In this document: one piece after another, positions 9,725 to 17,010 of the stretch
How positions within the stretch are numbered: position 1 is the first letter of the stretch
Layout: every line of letters begins with the position of its first letter
Assembly: GCF_030512175.1 (NCBI RefSeq)
Contig: NZ_JAULBL010000002.1
Span: 1,114,149 to 1,178,148, forward strand
Direction: 5' to 3'
Source of the DNA: Paeniglutamicibacter sulfureus
GTDB lineage: Bacteria; Actinomycetota; Actinomycetes; Actinomycetales; Micrococcaceae
Length of the DNA: 64,000 bases
The notes under the pieces: model-generated
The model's input: only the letters and a program-made list of their open reading frames with translations
Databases searched by the model: none
What the model was told of the DNA's origin: nothing
Translations under genes and position numbers: made by a program

Positions 9725-9913
9725 ATGAGATTCATTTTCGAAGTCGACATGAACACCGAGGCGATGAAGCTTGACCCCGAGGCCGAGCTCGGACGTGCCT
9801 TGCGCTACTGGGCCGGAAATCTGAAGAACTACCCCATGGAACCCGGTGCCGGGGAAGACATCTTCGACAGCGAATACAAGCCCGCCGGCAGCTGGGCCAT
9901 CGTCGACGACTGA
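9725..9913 (+). CDS. Small conserved-looking acidic protein, function unknown
   Basis: This 62-residue frame starts MRFIFEVDMN and is acidic (many Asp and Glu) with one helix-like stretch (AELGRALRYWAGNLK) and no membrane segment or signal peptide. A strong purine-rich ribosome site (GAGGGACGTGGGAC) precedes ATG 9725, which supports real translation. I do not recognise a domain. It lies between the divergent pxpA promoter and a DUF456 membrane protein. Confidence 0.6.
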   Translation: MRFIFEVDMNTEAMKLDPEAELGRALRYWAGNLKNYPMEPGAGEDIFDSEYKPAGSWAIVDD

Positions 9914-9978
9914 GTCCGCCGCCCGCCTGATCGGCGCGCCCCGCCCGGCCGGGCTGAACGGATGCCAGACTTGCACTC

Positions 9979-10479
9979 GTGGATATCCAAATCATCATCA
10001 CCGTCGTCGCCGGACTGCTATTGGCGGTCGCCGTCGTGGGAACCATCGTCCCCGTGCTCCCCGGAAGCCTGCTGGCCATCGGCACGCTGCTGGCCTGGGG
10101 CTGGGTCCTGGGTGGCCCTGCCGCCTGGTGGTGCGCCGGGATCGGCATGGCCCTTGCGCTCGTCGGATGGGGCGCATCGACGGTGCTGACCGGCCGGAAC
10201 CTGAAACAGCAGCAGATTCCGCGCGGCTCCATTGCCCTGGCCATCGCGCTGGCGGTCGTGGGCATGTTCCTGATCCCCGTGCTCGGGCTTTTCATCGGCT
10301 TTGCCGTGGGGCTGGTGCTGGGGGAATACGGGAGGCGCAGGGATTTCCCGGCGGCGCTGCGTGCCTCCGGTTCCGCACTCAAGGCCATGGGTCTGGGCGT
10401 CCTTGTCGAATTCGGCTGCGCGGCCATGGCCTCGTCGGTGTGGATGATCGGCGTGATCGCGCACTTCACCACGCGCTGA
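9979..10479 (+). CDS. DUF456 membrane protein
   Basis: The 166-residue protein is mostly hydrophobic with about five membrane segments. The opening helix followed by GTIVPVLPGSLL is the hallmark of DUF456, and a second glycine-rich segment (GLFIGFAVGLVLGEY) follows. GTG 9979 is the first plausible start. Function of the family is unknown; some members sit with stress genes. Confidence 0.8.
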   Translation: MDIQIIITVVAGLLLAVAVVGTIVPVLPGSLLAIGTLLAWGWVLGGPAAWWCAGIGMALALVGWGASTVLTGRNLKQQQIPRGSIALAIALAVVGMFLIPVLGLFIGFAVGLVLGEYGRRRDFPAALRASGSALKAMGLGVLVEFGCAAMASSVWMIGVIAHFTTR

Positions 10480-10549
10480 GCGGCGGATGTGCGCGGCGCC
10501 ACGGGAATCGGGCGGTTCAGGCCACAGACCCCTGTGAGCTTGCCAACCG

Positions 10550-10570
10550 AAAGCGCTTAATAGCGCTTTT
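10550..10570 (+). terminator. Small terminator-like hairpin
   Basis: AAAGCGC and GCGCTTT flank a TTAATA loop and are followed by one further T before GTCG. It lies 70 bp after the DUF456 gene. The short AT-rich stem makes it a moderate candidate. Confidence 0.45.
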
Positions 10571-10662
10571 GTCGAAAATTCACACGTAATCTCAATGTTG
10601 TAACGATTGAGATGATTGCGGGTGTCGGCTTCCCCGCTCGAAGATTTTAAAAGGGGTAGGCA

Positions 10663-11046
10663 ATGCGGTTGGCGCGTCGAACAATGCCACTTGGCGAAGA
10701 CATCCTGTTGGCCCGCCACGGGTCCAACATTGCTGAAATGACCCAGGACCGCAGGAACAACCTGACCCGCGCCCGCCTGATCGACGGCAGCATCGACACC
10801 GCCTCCAACTTCCTCGTGAGCCTCAATGCAATGGCGGCGATCACCCCGGCCGAGCGCTTCAGCAAGGTCGCCGGAGACTACTCGGCCGACCGCCTGCCGG
10901 TCAGCCGTTCGGAGATCCGCTTCATGGCCAAGCTCTCGGCCGCCTGGGGCGTCGCTTCCCTCGCCTTCATCGGCGGAATGAGCTGGGTCGTCTACAACTA
11001 CGGCGATCCGGAGATGCTCATGCAGGTCATGGGCACCTCGCTCTAG
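10663..11046 (+). CDS. Small protein with one C-terminal membrane helix, function unknown
   Basis: The 127-residue protein has a basic start (MRLARR), a mostly polar helical body, and a single hydrophobic segment at about 94-112 (AAWGVASLAFIGGMSWVV). AAGGGG lies 6 bases before ATG 10663. A second in-frame ATG at 10684 is possible. I do not recognise a family. It may be a tail-anchored membrane protein. Confidence 0.6.
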   Translation: MRLARRTMPLGEDILLARHGSNIAEMTQDRRNNLTRARLIDGSIDTASNFLVSLNAMAAITPAERFSKVAGDYSADRLPVSRSEIRFMAKLSAAWGVASLAFIGGMSWVVYNYGDPEMLMQVMGTSL

Positions 11047-11142
11047 GGCCACTCCAACTTTTCCCATGCCGCCCCGTCGGGCCGCACCCCACCCGTGGGT
11101 GCTTCCGGCGGGGCGGTTTTGCGCTCTGCGGGTCACGCGGGC

Positions 11143-11424
11143 TCAGCGCTTGCGGAACGAGAAGCGTCCCACGACCCAGCCAATGAGCAGCACCGCGCCA
11201 AGGGAGATCCACAGCGGGGCGTTCAGGTCGAGGAACAAGAACTCGATGCGGACCCGCTGGCGGTTTTGCAGGATGAAGATGACCGCCAAGACCGCGCCCA
11301 GGATGGCGATCCAGTTCTTGGCCGAGAGCCGCGCGAGGAAACGAAGGACCGGGTTCTTGGTGCTGCCGGGGTTTCGCTCATGCCAACAGGGTAGTCGAAT
11401 CCCGCAGCTAGACTCGTGGGCCAT
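11143..11424 (-). CDS. LapA-domain (DUF1049) small membrane protein
   Basis: The 93-residue protein has two membrane helices (AKNWIAILGAVLAVIFIL and SLGAVLLIGWVVGRF) separated by QNRQRVRIEFLFLDLNAPLW, the usual LapA/DUF1049 layout, with a basic end. ATG 11424 is the only in-frame start before the domain and has GGGAG 8 bases upstream. The N-terminal 25 residues look unlike the family. Confidence 0.72.
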   Translation of the reverse strand: MAHESSCGIRLPCWHERNPGSTKNPVLRFLARLSAKNWIAILGAVLAVIFILQNRQRVRIEFLFLDLNAPLWISLGAVLLIGWVVGRFSFRKR

Positions 11425-11542
11425 TGCGTTGGCTCCCTGCAGTCACCGGAGTGGTTCGACGGTGCTGCGGCCGGCCGGACGAAGGGAGATCCTGCCGCCC
11501 CGCCATCCGGCCGTCGCTTGGAGAACCTGTAGCGATGTGCCC

Positions 11543-12253
11543 CTACGGCCTGACGGCCAGCTGCGGGTAGACGGATTCCACGGGGGCGCTGAGGGCCGCC
11601 TTGAGCTGAACTGACGTCTGGTCCGCGAGGACCTCGTGCTCGCCGGCTTCGAGTGCCTCAAAGACCGAAGCCACCAGGTCCGCCGGGTCCACCTTCGGCT
11701 CGGTGCTGTGTGCGGCCATTGCGGTGTCCACGTATCCGACGTGCACGCCCAGGACCTGGACTCCCGCCGGAGCAAGTTCCAGCCGCAGGGAGTTGGTCGC
11801 CGACCACAGGGCAGCCTTCGTCGCGGAGTAGATTCCGGCCACTGCCCACCAGGCCAAGGCCGAGTGGATGTCGATGATCGCCGCGTTGTCCTTGGTGGAC
11901 AGCGTCGGGGCGAAGGCGCGGGCGAGGAAGAGTGGGCCCAGGAAGTTGGTCTCAACGTTCCGGCGAATCTCCTCGTCGGTGTGGGCAAGGATGCCCGGGG
12001 TGGAGACCGAGGCGCCGGCGTTGTTGATCACTACCGTCACATCCTGGGCGGCCGCCAGTGCGGCCCGGATCGATGCAGGGTCGGTGACATCCAGGGTGAG
12101 TGGCACAATCCGATCATCGTCCCACTGCCGCGGGGTGCGGGCGGTGGCGTAAACCTTTGCCGCTCCACGGGCCAGGGTTTCGCGTACGAAGTGGGTCCCG
12201 ATACCGCCGTTCGCCCCGGTGACGAGGACCACGGCTCCGTTCAATGAGGTCAT
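11543..12253 (-). CDS. Short-chain dehydrogenase/reductase
   Basis: The 236-residue protein is a classical SDR: cofactor loop TGANGGIG at about 12-19, NNAG at about 76-79, and active-site Tyr/Lys in YSATK. It should be a soluble NAD(P)H-dependent oxidoreductase of unknown substrate. It is transcribed away from the TetR gene at 12567, with a palindromic operator at 12515. Its 260-bp leader contains a relic of an old-yellow-enzyme gene. Confidence 0.85.
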   Translation of the reverse strand: MTSLNGAVVLVTGANGGIGTHFVRETLARGAAKVYATARTPRQWDDDRIVPLTLDVTDPASIRAALAAAQDVTVVINNAGASVSTPGILAHTDEEIRRNVETNFLGPLFLARAFAPTLSTKDNAAIIDIHSALAWWAVAGIYSATKAALWSATNSLRLELAPAGVQVLGVHVGYVDTAMAAHSTEPKVDPADLVASVFEALEAGEHEVLADQTSVQLKAALSAPVESVYPQLAVRP

Positions 12254-12329
12254 GGGAAGGTTCCTTCTCTTGGTGCGGCAGGATTGCGCAGTCGCGCTTT
12301 CCCAGGGGAGTGGTGGGGGTCAGGATTGG

Positions 12330-12467
12330 CTGAGCTGGATAGTCGGTGTAGCCGGCGGTGCCACTGCCATAAGTGGTGGTTGGCACGATCTCGTTCTGCG
12401 TTGCATTTGCCGGGGAGGGCTGGAAGCGGCGGTCGTGCCTGGTCGACATCCGATCGAACCGATTCAT
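12330..12467 (-). pseudogene. C-terminal relic of an old yellow enzyme (alkene reductase)
   Basis: On the minus strand this stretch encodes TTYGSGTAGYTDYPAQ (about 12374-12327), which closely matches the conserved YGGGxxGYTDYP ending of NemA/OYE-family alkene reductases, preceded by NE as in those proteins. Nothing upstream of about residue 25 of this frame resembles the enzyme, and no stop follows at the expected place. It looks like the 3' end left after deletion of the gene that once lay between the operator and the SDR. The match is short, so confidence is moderate. Confidence 0.6.
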
Positions 12468-12514
12468 CGTGGGAGAATGATTGCCTGACCGGGATGCCGA
12501 TCCCGATCACTAGC

Positions 12515-12540
12515 GACTATACTCATAACTGAGCGTAGTC
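12515..12540. promoter_or_regulatory. TetR-type operator in the SDR/tetR divergent promoter region
   Basis: Arms GACTATACTCA and TGAGCGTAGTC flank TAAC; nine of eleven positions are complementary. On the minus strand TATAGT (12516-12521) can serve as the SDR -10 box, so the operator overlaps it. On the plus strand CATAAT follows at 12540. The core ATACTCA-N4-TGAG recurs at 16161. Confidence 0.6.
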
Positions 12541-12566
12541 ATAATTTATTCCGAGAGGATCACCTC

Positions 12567-13169
12567 ATGTCATCGCCGTCCCCACAGCTCGGTCGGCGCG
12601 AACGCAACAAGCTGGAAAAGCTTGAGCGCATCACCGCCGCAGCCAGCGAATTGTTCGCCAAGCACGGGATCGAGGACGTCACGACCCAGCAGATTGCCGA
12701 CAGGGCAGACATCGGCACCGGAACGTTGTTCCTGTACGCGAAATCCAAGGGCGAATTGCTGCTGCTTGTCCAGAACGAGCACTATGCCCACGCGCTGGAG
12801 CAGGGGCAGGCAGCGGCCGGGAAAACGGCAGATGTGCTTGATGGGGTGCTGGCAATTGTGACGCCAATAGTGGAATGCAACCGCGTGCAGGTTGAGAACG
12901 GGCGCACCTACTTGCGTGAGATGGTCTTCGGTGACCCCGCCGAACCGCGCCATGCCGAGGCCCTGGAAATTGTCGCCCAAACCCAGGAGGCACTCGCAGC
13001 GGTCCTTGGTCGGCATGAGCGCATCGGTGAAAGCGAAGCGACAACACTGGCAGGTGTTGTCTCCGCGGTCATGTTCCTCGCGATGGCCGCGAGCATTAAT
13101 GCGCAGCGGAGCACCGTTGAGGTCATCGGTGCCATCAGGGCGCAGGTTTCCGCCATTCTTCCGCACTAG
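12567..13169 (+). CDS. TetR/AcrR-family transcriptional regulator
   Basis: The 200-residue protein has the TetR helix-turn-helix (DVTTQQIADRADIGTGTLFLYAKSKGELL, residues about 34-62, described here by its ends) and a divergent ligand domain. Start ATG 12567 follows GAGAGG. It stands divergent to the SDR with a palindrome between them, so autoregulation and control of the SDR are likely. Ligand unknown; an electrophile or quinone would suit the reductases around it. Confidence 0.87.
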   Translation: MSSPSPQLGRRERNKLEKLERITAAASELFAKHGIEDVTTQQIADRADIGTGTLFLYAKSKGELLLLVQNEHYAHALEQGQAAAGKTADVLDGVLAIVTPIVECNRVQVENGRTYLREMVFGDPAEPRHAEALEIVAQTQEALAAVLGRHERIGESEATTLAGVVSAVMFLAMAASINAQRSTVEVIGAIRAQVSAILPH

Positions 13170-13232
13170 GCAGCAGCCCAGTCGCCGAGCCCGAGCAACC
13201 ATCACCCGTATCGAGCATGTGGAGATCAAACG

Positions 13233-13784
13233 ATGTCAGCAAGGCCCACGCCACCGGCGAACCGTTCGCGAACGATCCATTACCAGGTCCCCGAAGCGGA
13301 TAAGACAAGGTTGTTCGAGCGGACCGGACTCGAGCAGCTGCGCGCCATGGCCGAAGGGCGCATCGCGGCACCGCCGATCAGCAGCCACATCGGTTTGGAG
13401 TTCGTGGCCGTCACCGATGGGGACGTCGTGATGACAGCGCAGCCGGACGAATCGCACTACAACCCGATCGGATCGGTTCACGGCGGTTTCTTCGCCACGG
13501 TGCTGGACTCCGTGTGCGGATGTGCCGTGCACAGCACCCTTCCGGCCGGAGTGGGATACACCAGCCTGGAAATCAAGGTCTCGTTCCTGCGTCCAATCAC
13601 TGCCGAAACGGGCGCCGTCACCGCGCATGGCTGGGTCACCCGACGCGGTAAGTCGGTCGCCTTCGCCGATGCCGAGATTCGGGACGCGGAAGGCCGGGTA
13701 CTGGCCACCGCCTCGAGCACCTGTTTGATCATCTACCCCGGCGGTGCCGTCCCGGACTCCCGGCCCGGTCCGGCGAACCAATAG
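13233..13784 (+). CDS. PaaI-family hotdog thioesterase
   Basis: The 183-residue protein has a hotdog thioesterase core with the motif NPIGSVHGGFFATVLDS at about residue 74-90 (catalytic-loop HGG) and the C-terminal strand pattern LEIKVSFLRPI. It probably hydrolyses an acyl- or aryl-acyl-CoA in the cytosol. It lies 63 bp after the TetR gene in the same direction and may be cotranscribed. Confidence 0.82.
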   Translation: MSARPTPPANRSRTIHYQVPEADKTRLFERTGLEQLRAMAEGRIAAPPISSHIGLEFVAVTDGDVVMTAQPDESHYNPIGSVHGGFFATVLDSVCGCAVHSTLPAGVGYTSLEIKVSFLRPITAETGAVTAHGWVTRRGKSVAFADAEIRDAEGRVLATASSTCLIIYPGGAVPDSRPGPANQ

Positions 13785-13863
13785 CGCGTACGCATTGCCG
13801 GATGGGCCGCACAGCAGAAGTGGTTTGCGCTGTCCCGCCCGATTCGAGGGGAAGCACCGCCAT

Positions 13864-14727
13864 TTAGGCGGCCAAGAATTTCGCGGCGATCGGAGCGAAA
13901 TCCTGGTGGAACTGGAAGATGCCGCCATGTCCGGAGTTCGGATAAATGATCAGCTCGCTGCCGGGGATGCGACGGCTTAGTTCCTCGGACAGGACCGTGG
14001 GGACCATTCGGTCGTTGTCGCCATTGGCGATCAGCGTGGGCCGGGTGATCACCGAGAGATCCGATGGCGCTGAACGCCCGTACTTTTGGATGGCCTTCAA
14101 CTGGGTTTGGAGTGCCTTGGTGGAGACGGCGGCGTCGCGGTTGGCGGTGCGTTCCTTGAGGCGGCCTATAAAGGACTTGCCTGCCCGTTTTCCTGGAGCG
14201 TCGCGGTTGAAGAACAGGAACTCCTTCGGGTCCGAACGCGCGACTGCAGCGCGCAGGATGTCGCGGTAGGTCACTCCCGCGACTTTGTCGATGCCCTTGC
14301 CGCCGCGTGGTCCGGTGCCGGTCAGCACCAGCCTGCGCACCAGATCCGGGTGCTTGACGATCAGGTCCTGGGCGATGAATCCACCCATCGAGAAGGAGAA
14401 GACATCGATCGTCTCGAACCCGAGGACGGTGATGAATTCATAGGCGTCGTCGGCGGCTTCCTCCAGTGTTTTGCGCACTCGCCCGGAGGATGCGCCGACG
14501 CCGAGCTGGTCGAAAGCGATGACGTGCCGATTCCGGGCAATGGGATCAACGATGCGTGGATCCCAGTTATCCAGGTTGGCGGCCAGATGCGCGAAGAAGA
14601 TGACTGGGATCCCGCCCTTCGGGCCCAGTTCCCGGTAGGCGAATGTTTCCCGGCCAACGGTGATGCTCTTGTTCGGCGCCACGGCATAGGAATCGATGAC
14701 CGGTTCCACCTCGTTGCTGGTGGTCAT
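13864..14727 (-). CDS. Alpha/beta-hydrolase
   Basis: The 287-residue protein has the nucleophile elbow FSMGG, an acid in the loop ANGDNDRMVP and a late His in NSGHGG, a complete triad for this fold. The opening (ESFxYRELGP-like strand) resembles haloperoxidase/esterase-type hydrolases. ATG 14727 has AGGAG 7 bases upstream and is preferred to 14799. It lies 72 bp after the quinone-oxidoreductase-like gene and is probably cotranscribed with it. Confidence 0.82.
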   Translation of the reverse strand: MTTSNEVEPVIDSYAVAPNKSITVGRETFAYRELGPKGGIPVIFFAHLAANLDNWDPRIVDPIARNRHVIAFDQLGVGASSGRVRKTLEEAADDAYEFITVLGFETIDVFSFSMGGFIAQDLIVKHPDLVRRLVLTGTGPRGGKGIDKVAGVTYRDILRAAVARSDPKEFLFFNRDAPGKRAGKSFIGRLKERTANRDAAVSTKALQTQLKAIQKYGRSAPSDLSVITRPTLIANGDNDRMVPTVLSEELSRRIPGSELIIYPNSGHGGIFQFHQDFAPIAAKFLAA

Positions 14728-14799
14728 GATGGTTCTCCTTATTGAAGATGCTGATGGAGGCGGAGATGGTTGCCGGTTCCTGATCCGGGTCGGTGGCAC

Positions 14800-15795
14800 T
14801 CAGTTGTTGACGACTACGACTTTTCCGCGCACTCCGCCCTTGGACAGCGCCTGAACCGCTTGCGGCGTCTGGGCGAAGGGGAAGGTCGCACCCACGATGG
14901 GGCGCAGGGCGCCGCCATCGATGAGCGCGGAAATCTTGCGCAGCTGTTCACCGCTGGGGTGCATGAACAAGAATTCGTAGGACACGCCGAGCTTCCTGGC
15001 CTGTCGGCGGATCTTGCTGCTGAGTCCCGCGATAACCAGTCGCAGCAGGGGGTTCAGTCCCGCATCCTTCGCAAACGCTGGATCCGGTGGACCGGAAATC
15101 CCGATCGCCTTTCCTCCTGGCTTCAGGATCCGCAGCGACTTTTCCAGATTCTCGCCACCCAGGGAATCAAGGACCAGGTCGTAGCCGGAAAGCCCCTTTT
15201 CGAAGTCCTGGCTGCGGTAATCAATCACTTCGTCCGCACCCAGGGAACGAACGAAGTCGGCATTGGCGGCCGAGGCCGTGGTGGCAACGTGGGCGCCGAG
15301 GTGCTTGGCCAGCTGGATCGTCAATGACCCGACACCTCCGGCACCTGCATGAATCAGAACCTTCTGGCCAGGCTTCAGCTTCCCTTTGACCACCAGGGCC
15401 TGCCAGGCGGTCAGCGCCACCAGCGGGAGGGACGCTGCTTCTGCCACGGTAACGGAGGTGGGGCGCAACGCCAGGTCCGCCTCGGTGACTGCCACCCGTT
15501 CGGCGAACGTTCCCACCCGGTCCTTGGCAACCCGGGCGTAGACTTCGTCGCCAATCTTGAATCCGGTGACATTCGCGCCGATGCCGATGACGCTACCCGC
15601 CATATCGTGCCCGATCCCATGGGGCAGCGAGTAGGGCAGGATCGACTTGAACTCGCCCTCAATGATCTTCGCATCGAGCTGGTTCACGCCGGCGGCAGCC
15701 ACCTGCACAAGTACATCGTGGTCACCCACGGCGGGCTCTGGGACATCTGCCTGCTGGAGAGGTTGCTTGTACTGGCTGAACACGAACGCTTTCAT
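14800..15795 (-). CDS. NADP-dependent quinone-oxidoreductase-like MDR enzyme
   Basis: The 331-residue protein has the medium-chain dehydrogenase layout: GroES-like N-terminus (GHDMAGSVIGIG near 62-73) and a Rossmann domain with AGAGGVGSL near 149-157. No structural or catalytic zinc ligands are seen, so it belongs to the zinc-free quinone oxidoreductase/enone reductase branch. It likely reduces quinones or enones with NADPH. A minus-strand promoter with an operator lies 370 bp upstream. Confidence 0.85.
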   Translation of the reverse strand: MKAFVFSQYKQPLQQADVPEPAVGDHDVLVQVAAAGVNQLDAKIIEGEFKSILPYSLPHGIGHDMAGSVIGIGANVTGFKIGDEVYARVAKDRVGTFAERVAVTEADLALRPTSVTVAEAASLPLVALTAWQALVVKGKLKPGQKVLIHAGAGGVGSLTIQLAKHLGAHVATTASAANADFVRSLGADEVIDYRSQDFEKGLSGYDLVLDSLGGENLEKSLRILKPGGKAIGISGPPDPAFAKDAGLNPLLRLVIAGLSSKIRRQARKLGVSYEFLFMHPSGEQLRKISALIDGGALRPIVGATFPFAQTPQAVQALSKGGVRGKVVVVNN

Positions 15796-16156
15796 GGCGC
15801 AGGGGCTCCTGTCTGGGTTGGGTCTTAGGGCGGTGTTGATGCTGTTGGGCGTTTGGGGAACGTAAGGTCCTCGTGGGTGAGGAACATGTGCTTTTGAACC
15901 TCGGTGCCGTGCCCGGAGCCGGAAAGTATTCTCACCGAGGATGTTCGGAAAAGACTTGCCGCTGAGTCGATAACGGACGGAGGAACCCCGGTCTTATTCT
16001 CTCCGGCCGATCATCGGCCCACCTGGGAGGCGACGGTCAACGGGCCTTGCTGTCGAGCCTCGGGGAGTTGGGTGTGGGAGTGCCCCGGGGATGACCGGTG
16101 ATCGAGTTGGCCGTCATGATTCCTCACGCCTTGTGTAACCCGAAATCGGACAATAC
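15796..16156. other. Long leader between the 16.17 kb promoter and the quinone-oxidoreductase-like gene
   Basis: This 360-bp stretch holds no gene I can support. On the minus strand a 26-codon frame starts at an ATG near 16117 after GTGAGG and soon stops; it matches nothing I know. The leader may, like that of the SDR, be what is left of a lost gene. Confidence 0.4.
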
Positions 16157-16195
16157 GAGCATACTCAATTATGAGTGCACTCATTATTAAGTCAA
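16157..16195 (-). promoter_or_regulatory. Sigma-70-type promoter with overlapping TetR-type operator
   Basis: On the minus strand TTGACT (16195-16190) and CATAAT (16173-16168) are spaced by 16 bp, each matching the consensus at five of six bases. The palindrome GAGCATACTCA-ATTA-TGAGTGCACTC (16157-16182) covers the -10 box. Its core ATACTCA-N4-TGAG equals that of the operator at 12515, so both are probably bound by the regulator at 12567. Confidence 0.65.
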
Positions 16196-16225
16196 GGGGG
16201 GAGACGTCGGGCCCGGACCGCGGTT

Positions 16226-16900
16226 CTAGGCGATCGCTGTCTGTTCCATGAGCCCGGCGATGATGGCCCTGAGTCCGGTCATGAAGGCAGCGTCGGCACT
16301 GTTTCGGCCCGTCGCCCGTTGCGCCTCCAGGGCACTTTCGAAGCTTGGCATTTTTCCGGCGTTCGCGCCCGGGTCGAAGATGTCCAGGGGTGCGGTGGCG
16401 TCGAGGGCCGATCCGAAAATAAACGATTCGAGTGCCACAATGGCCGGGACGATCTCGGCCTGCTTCCAGCCGGCGCGGGTGAATCCCGCGGCGACCTTTT
16501 CGTACATCTCCTGCGTGCGCGGTGAGCCGGAGACCGGCAGGACGGCGATCAGTGGAATTAGCGGGGCGTGCTCGGCAAAAATGCCCCGGTAGGTCACCGC
16601 CCATTTCTCCAGGGCCTCATCCAGCGGCAGCGTTTCAAAGACCGTGGAATCGACCCCGTCCATCACGATTTCCTGGATCCATTGCATGAGTTCCTGCTTG
16701 GATTCCACGTGGTTGTACAAGGCTGAGGGCGAGACGCCCAGTGACTTTGCCACCGAGGACATGGTCAGGGTGGAATAGCCCCCCGCCACAACGAGCTTCA
16801 GGGCGGCCCGGGCAATGAGCTCCCGGTCGAGTACCACCGACCGCGGGCGGCCGGCGCGGCGACGGGGAGCCCCGGCCGGTGCTGCTGATTCCTGGTTCAA
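16226..16900 (-). CDS. TetR-family regulator of putrescine oxidase genes
   Basis: The 224-residue protein has a Gly/Arg-rich start (RRRAGRPRS), the TetR HTH (TMSSVAKSLGVSPSALYNHV, about residues 46-65) and a TetR_C-type ligand domain. It is divergent from the putrescine oxidase gene; a perfect palindrome in between is the likely operator. The presumed inducer is putrescine or a related diamine (inference from context). Confidence 0.85.
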   Translation of the reverse strand: MNQESAAPAGAPRRRAGRPRSVVLDRELIARAALKLVVAGGYSTLTMSSVAKSLGVSPSALYNHVESKQELMQWIQEIVMDGVDSTVFETLPLDEALEKWAVTYRGIFAEHAPLIPLIAVLPVSGSPRTQEMYEKVAAGFTRAGWKQAEIVPAIVALESFIFGSALDATAPLDIFDPGANAGKMPSFESALEAQRATGRNSADAAFMTGLRAIIAGLMEQTAIA

Positions 16901-16967
16901 AGTCCGCTCCTGACGTGGCCTACTTCACAATACTGCACTTTATGGCCTACCATGGAACCAGTCTAGT

Positions 16968-16986
16968 AAATGAATGCCATTCATTT
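16968..16986. promoter_or_regulatory. Perfect 19-bp TetR operator before the putrescine oxidase gene
   Basis: AAATGAATGCCATTCATTT has nine-base arms about one central base. It ends 24 bp before the start codon at 17011 and 68 bp from the TetR start, positioned to block both promoters. Being AT-rich and exact in high-GC DNA, it is unlikely to be chance. Confidence 0.75.
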
Positions 16987-17010
16987 AAAAACCGAAAGAA
17001 GTGGAAAGCC

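Noticed and set aside
11350-11385. A frameshift in the LapA gene (a start MSETPAAP in another frame)
   Set aside because: That frame does not connect to the membrane helices, while the 11424 start has a good ribosome site and reads through intact.
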